A stretch of 24,414 nt of DNA from a virus. Made by a program: the position numbers and the translations under genes. The stretch is taken from positions 1 through 24,414 of the IMG/VR virus record IMGVR_UViG_3300033153_002870; one strand, written 5' to 3'. The notes beneath the pieces are model-generated. The model ran no database searches. It saw nothing but the letters and a program-made list of their open reading frames with translations, and had not been told where the DNA came from. Shown here one piece after another: positions 21,015 through 24,414 of the stretch (positions within the stretch are counted from its first letter, which is position 1; every line of letters starts with the position of its first letter).

Positions 21015-22760
21015 TTAATCATCCGCTCCTCTTATGGCAGATATAGAACCACCAAGTGCAACAGAACCTTCGAATGTTTTAATAACTTCTACTGCATCTC
21101 TTACTCTTACGAATAATGAACGAGCAGAATGGAATACTGTTGTAAATTCAATTTCAAAATTTGTACCAGATTCGGTTGCATCAATATATCCGATGAATCC
21201 ATCTTGATCAACAGCAGCTGTTAATCCAGTTGTGTCACCACCTGATACTGTAAATGTTGCAATTCCTGAACCATGAGTTACAGCTGAATATGGGATTCTC
21301 CAGAATACTCCACCATCATCTAAGACTCTAAGTGCAGTTACTGAACCACCACCAGCTGGACAGTCAGTACCAAATTGTGTACCAGTACCAATTGTTTCTT
21401 GTGCTGTAGACTTCATTATAATAGTCGTAGCTCCAGATGTAATTGCTGTTGATACTGCAAGTTGATCATCTTGAAGTGTTGTACCACCACCATTTGGACC
21501 AACAAGAACTCTGTTTCCATCAATAAGACCAGCAACTTTAGTTGTTTGGTAATCTGGTGGAATAACTGGAGTTCCAGCATCTTCAAGTGCAAAGACTTTA
21601 TCTGAAGATGAAAGATCAAGTGCTTCAACACCAAATCCATATGCTCCAATAATAGCAGAACCAGTAGATGCACCAATCACAACAGGACTAACTGTTCTTT
21701 CAGTAATGTTTGTATCCATATCAACCGTAGCACTAGATGAAGTTCCAGTTATTGTTTCAGTATCAGTTGGAACAACACCTGTAATTAATTGCATCCATAA
21801 TGCTGTAGCAGCAGTTGTTGAATTGATTGCTAACATTTGTCCCATACCAGCAGTTGCACCAGTACCCCATGTTATTTCTTCAAACGGATCAAATGTTCCA
21901 GTTGGAGAACCTACTTGTATTTCATGAGTAATACCTCTAAAGATTTTACCATCAATTCCATATACTGTTCCAACTCTATCATAAGCTGTTTCCATTTTTA
22001 CATATTCATATAAGTCATTTATACTTTGAATACCTCTATCATATTCTGAGTAGTAATGCTCATCAACCGTATCGATATCAACATCCATAGTTCTATATCC
22101 TTCGATATTTGCTATGGTCCATCCTTCTATAACTCCTACAGCAGTTTGGTTGTTAAGGTCAATTGCATTTACAAGTGCCAGTGTATTGTTTCCTCTTGAT
22201 GTTGTAGATTTAAATTCTGAGTATGTTTTACCAAGTTCTCTTGACATACCAATTACTCTTCTACCATCAATATCATCACCAGTGGTTCTTACTTTCAGCA
22301 TAAATCTATGTGAAATACCAGCAGCAATGTTTCTATTTAGTCCACTTAATGATTCCCCATCAGGTGTACTATTCCAGAAATCATTTACTTCATATGCTCC
22401 GTCCTGGAGAATTTGAATATTGATACCTTCATTTCCGTAGTTTACAAATCCATCCCATATATCATCACCTCCTGCTTGTGCAATTGATCCATCATACAGA
22501 TGTTCTGCGGCAGTTTGATCAATGTTATACGGTGCATAAATTGTGATGTTGTTGTCCGTACCATTTCTTTCCGATGGTGTACTATCTGTAATATCTAGAA
22601 GATCATCCCCAGATGCACTCGCATCATCAGCTAGGTCTTGAAGCCATCTGTGTAATTCAATTGTTGTTGCGTATGATGCGTCAGCTACTCCGTGAGCAGG
22701 ACCATCATATCGAATATCACCACCAGCGGTAATACTCCAATCAGTTGAGACTAAAGCCAT
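21015..22760 (-). CDS. Large virion structural protein, unknown family (581 aa)
   Basis: A soluble, low-Cys, Gly/Thr/Asp-rich protein. The N-terminal part (VSTDWSITAGGDIRYDGP, then IELHRWLQDLADDAS, about 34-48) resembles a class of large phage structural proteins seen in environmental phages. The middle contains RRVIGMSRELGKTYSEFK (about 167-184) and a helical YYSEYDRGIQSINDLYEYVK (about 236-255). The C-terminal half is mostly beta (TAITSGATTIIMKSTAQET, IGYIDATESGTNFEIEFTTV) and ends in SARSLFVRVRDAVEVIKTFE and a short Gly/Ser tail. No enzymatic motif is visible. It begins after a 98-base gap with a probable promoter and is followed by a two-hairpin gap, so it may form its own transcript, which suits an abundant particle protein. 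The exact role is unknown. Confidence 0.8.
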   Translation of the reverse strand: MALVSTDWSITAGGDIRYDGPAHGVADASYATTIELHRWLQDLADDASASGDDLLDITDSTPSERNGTDNNITIYAPYNIDQTAAEHLYDGSIAQAGGDDIWDGFVNYGNEGINIQILQDGAYEVNDFWNSTPDGESLSGLNRNIAAGISHRFMLKVRTTGDDIDGRRVIGMSRELGKTYSEFKSTTSRGNNTLALVNAIDLNNQTAVGVIEGWTIANIEGYRTMDVDIDTVDEHYYSEYDRGIQSINDLYEYVKMETAYDRVGTVYGIDGKIFRGITHEIQVGSPTGTFDPFEEITWGTGATAGMGQMLAINSTTAATALWMQLITGVVPTDTETITGTSSSATVDMDTNITERTVSPVVIGASTGSAIIGAYGFGVEALDLSSSDKVFALEDAGTPVIPPDYQTTKVAGLIDGNRVLVGPNGGGTTLQDDQLAVSTAITSGATTIIMKSTAQETIGTGTQFGTDCPAGGGSVTALRVLDDGGVFWRIPYSAVTHGSGIATFTVSGGDTTGLTAAVDQDGFIGYIDATESGTNFEIEFTTVFHSARSLFVRVRDAVEVIKTFEGSVALGGSISAIRGADD

Positions 22761-22830
22761 ATTGTATCCTTTTATTTTATTTACGTGCCTCTTTTAATCG
22801 CCTAGCATCTTTGCGAATATTTATTTCACC

Positions 22831-22839
22831 ATTATATCA
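22831..22839 (-). promoter_or_regulatory. Probable extended -10 promoter for the 581-aa gene
   Basis: The minus strand reads AAATATGATATAATGG, with TGA before a perfect TATAAT (22836-22831). Twelve bases around it are the same as in the gap at 15664-15672 (ATATGATATAAT). Transcription would start near 22824, leaving a leader of about 64 bases that ends in AAAAGGATACAAT. I see no -35 box and no strong hairpin in the leader. Confidence 0.55.
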
Positions 22840-22858
22840 TATTTGTTTATAATATATT

Positions 22859-23485
22859 CTATATTGAATTAAAGAAATCTTCATATGCTTTTAATAATAT
22901 TTTTCTATATTTTCCATATTCTGTAAACTTACTTTGATGTGCACCAAAGAATGGTTCAGTCAATATTGCCACAGACTTTCCTCTACAACAAAAGCCACCA
23001 CCATTATCACTCATTGAAACTCGTTTAATTCCTCTATCTCTGTTTGGAATATTATCTAAAGCTTTATCCAGCTTTTTAGCTAATCCAGAACCATCTGTAG
23101 AGCAGTACAATACTTCGTGTCCATTTACTGATGCATCACTTGCACCATTGAAATGAAATTCAATACTTATATCTACTCCATCTCGATCCATTCTTCTATG
23201 AAGATCTATCATTTTGTTTCCATATCCAGAAATATCTGAATCTCTGTAGTATATTATATATTTATGTTGATTTGGAAGATATCCTTCTATCTGTAAGTCA
23301 TTAATGAACTCACTATTAAAGTTAAATTCAGATATACCATAGTTACCATATGCACCTTGTGATTTTATATCATGACCTATTACAAGTCCTATTGTTTTAC
23401 CACTAGTGCTAGTTGGTTTAGAATCGATAGCATATAATATACATTCTCCAATTCTGGTTCCGTCTTCATCATATATATATTTCAT
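22859..23485 (-). CDS. N-acetylmuramoyl-L-alanine amidase, Amidase_3 type (208 aa)
   Basis: This zinc enzyme cuts the bond between N-acetylmuramic acid and the L-alanine of the peptidoglycan stem. Family motifs are in order. H38 is in LVIGHD, E53 in GISEFN and H111 in ISIEFHFNGA; these are the zinc ligands. E177 in ILTEPFFGA is the catalytic Glu. A conserved GHEVLYC (122-128) follows the second His. The length is that of a bare catalytic domain, without signal peptide or cell-wall-binding repeats. It could act as the endolysin with a holin, or as a particle-borne enzyme that opens the wall at entry. The position beside a small membrane protein favours lysis, while the surrounding structural genes allow the other. 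The start has AAAAGGATATAA upstream. Confidence 0.92.
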   Translation of the reverse strand: MKYIYDEDGTRIGECILYAIDSKPTSTSGKTIGLVIGHDIKSQGAYGNYGISEFNFNSEFINDLQIEGYLPNQHKYIIYYRDSDISGYGNKMIDLHRRMDRDGVDISIEFHFNGASDASVNGHEVLYCSTDGSGLAKKLDKALDNIPNRDRGIKRVSMSDNGGGFCCRGKSVAILTEPFFGAHQSKFTEYGKYRKILLKAYEDFFNSI

Positions 23486-23498
23486 TTATATCCTTTTA

Positions 23499-23759
23499 TT
23501 ACATAAATACTAATACTAGATGTAATATCATTACACCAATTATTGATCCTGCTACTGTAGCAAAGAAGTCAAAGAAATCAAAGACACCATATGACTTATA
23601 ATCATATGCTTCTTTAGCTGTTGCTAGTATTAGAACAGATACTAATCCAACTATTGGACTAACTAGTAATGTCATAATTATAGAGACTACTAATCCTACT
23701 CCAAAGTGACATATTTTATCTGCATTTTTTTCTACTGGTATCCAATTACAATTTATCAT
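23499..23759 (-). CDS. Small membrane protein, possible holin or lysis partner (86 aa)
   Basis: The protein has membrane segments at about 20-45 (GVGLVVSIIMTLLVSPIVGL and following residues) and about 67-86 (TVAGSIIGVMILHLVLVF). Between them lies a charged loop with ATAKEAYDYKSYG. The pattern 'DK..HF ... KE.YD ... G...G' is one I recognise from small phage and bacterial membrane proteins of the YfiM-like type, often found near lysis genes. The start overlaps the end of the 121-aa gene by 14 bases, with GAGG six bases upstream. It is followed 13 bases later by the amidase. A holin role is plausible from size, two to three helices and neighbour, but the sequence does not prove it. Confidence 0.75.
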   Translation of the reverse strand: MINCNWIPVEKNADKICHFGVGLVVSIIMTLLVSPIVGLVSVLILATAKEAYDYKSYGVFDFFDFFATVAGSIIGVMILHLVLVFM

Positions 23760-24111
23760 TTTCTACCTCATTTCCATAATTTATCCATTCATCTTTTTTC
23801 AACTCTTCAAGATGCTCTGTGTAACTCAAAAACCAAAAGTTTTCATCTTCAATCAAACCATATTCAGCAAGTTTTGCTTCTATCTCTTTTTGACCTTTTC
23901 GTGTGAAGTTAAAAGCTTTTAAGAAATATCCGTCTGTACTGAAAAGTTCTACTGTTTGACCGCTGTTTGCAAGAAAGCTTCTGATAGAATTATCAACCAC
24001 ATTGCCGTCTTCGTCTGTTGTTTGTATTGCCTCTACACCTACAAGCACAACATCAAGAAGTGCTATAGGTGATTTTACTATCCAGTTGGTTGGAAAGTTG
24101 TTTTGTGTCAT
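23746..24111 (-). CDS. Small protein of unknown function next to tail fibre end (121 aa)
   Basis: A soluble acidic protein with beta-like first half (LLDVVLVGVEAIQTTDEDGN, about 18-37; GQTVELFSTDGYFLKAFNF, about 51-69) and helical second half (QKEIEAKLAEYGLIEDENFW, then a LEELKKDEW helix). I do not recognise a family. The ATG overlaps the TGA of the preceding tail-fibre-like gene (ATGA), with AAAGGATATTTATC upstream. A small gene translationally coupled behind a fibre gene is often a fibre-assembly chaperone, which is a reasonable guess but not shown. Asn codons are more often AAC here (6 of 11) than in the amidase (4 of 12), a small hint of different origin. Confidence 0.7.
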   Translation of the reverse strand: MTQNNFPTNWIVKSPIALLDVVLVGVEAIQTTDEDGNVVDNSIRSFLANSGQTVELFSTDGYFLKAFNFTRKGQKEIEAKLAEYGLIEDENFWFLSYTEHLEELKKDEWINYGNEVENDKL

Positions 24112-24414
24112 GATAAATATCCTTTATTGAGTGCATCGTTGTAGGCTTTTGTTGCTAATTCTTGTGTTGGTGCTATATTTTTATGAAACTGTATTAGTGG
24201 AGCAGGTGTCAGAAGTGTTCTGTTTAGTCTAGGTGTTCCGTCTGTGTCAGACGGCATACCCACAAAGAATTTATGAGAACTTGTGCCTAGTGTTGTTGCC
24301 TTTTCATCAATTAATATTCCATTTTCAAATAATAGAATATTTCCAGATACTTTGTCGTATCCTCCATATAGATGAACTTTCTCAGTCTGTGTGTTGCCTG
24401 ATATAGATAATGTT
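24108..24414 (-). CDS. C-terminus of a probable tail fibre or receptor-binding protein (partial)
   Basis: An open frame enters from the right edge and ends at a TGA that overlaps the next ATG; 101 residues are visible. It is beta-like, with SISGNTQTEKVHLYGG, NILLFENGILIDEKAT and FFVGMPSDTDGTPRLNRTLL. Its end, TQELATKAYNDALNKGYLS, resembles the 'ATKAYVDAAL' motif repeated in many phage tail fibres and tail-fibre-like proteins. This supports a fibre or receptor-binding role, though the bulk of the protein is outside the window. There is no start codon in view because the gene is cut. Confidence 0.75.
   Translation of the reverse strand, partial: TLSISGNTQTEKVHLYGGYDKVSGNILLFENGILIDEKATTLGTSSHKFFVGMPSDTDGTPRLNRTLLTPAPLIQFHKNIAPTQELATKAYNDALNKGYLS

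Overview
The window is one continuous block of a tailed-phage (or prophage) genome. Every supportable gene lies on the minus strand, so the direction of travel is from high to low coordinates. The genes are tightly packed, often overlapping by 1 to 14 bases, and almost all have an AAGGA-type ribosome binding site. The DNA is AT-rich, with frequent AGA and ATA codons. The strong Shine-Dalgarno sites and TATAAT-like boxes fit a low-GC Gram-negative host with sigma-70-like promoters. I cannot name the host. The capsid protein (N4 gp56-type) and the long portal (N4 gp59-like) point to a podovirus-like virion of the N4-capsid supergroup. No terminase, integrase, polymerase or tRNA is visible.

Layout in order of transcription. 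(1) Right edge, 24414-22859: the C-terminus of a probable tail fibre, a small unknown protein, a small membrane protein and a zinc amidase. (2) 22760-15697: virion appendage genes, namely two large structural proteins (580 and 563 aa), a 65-aa coiled-coil protein, a 906-aa beta-helix protein and two small proteins. (3) 15642-12351: a 93-aa protein, the portal and a Gln-rich protein. (4) 12190-9100: a 124-aa protein, an acidic scaffold and the major capsid protein, followed by an intrinsic terminator. (5) 8993-4825: a putative connector protein, a Cys-rich coiled-coil protein, a conserved small structural protein, a BppU-like protein and a Calx-beta-like protein. (6) 4825-1: an acetyltransferase-like protein, a large protein with hydrophobic helices, and three proteins that look like internal virion (ejection) components, the last cut by the window edge.

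The gene order suggests that the portal, scaffold and capsid genes build the head; the beta-helix, BppU-like and Calx-beta-like proteins form host-binding appendages; the amidase opens peptidoglycan; and the left-hand cluster is loaded into the head and ejected with the DNA. Eight gaps of more than 50 bases separate these groups. Seven of them carry a TATAAT-like box on the coding strand (six with a TGn extension), often next to a hairpin. This looks like a repeated 'hairpin, promoter, short leader' unit that divides the cassette into separate transcripts. The capsid operon has the longest leader, about 120 bases, with paired repeats.

I did not find a clear anti-phage or otherwise wholly new system. 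The most unusual items are the repeated promoter/hairpin gaps, the capsid-operon leader, the acetyltransferase-like gene coupled at both ends to virion genes, the duplicated module in the 906-aa protein, and the cysteine cluster in the 372-aa protein.
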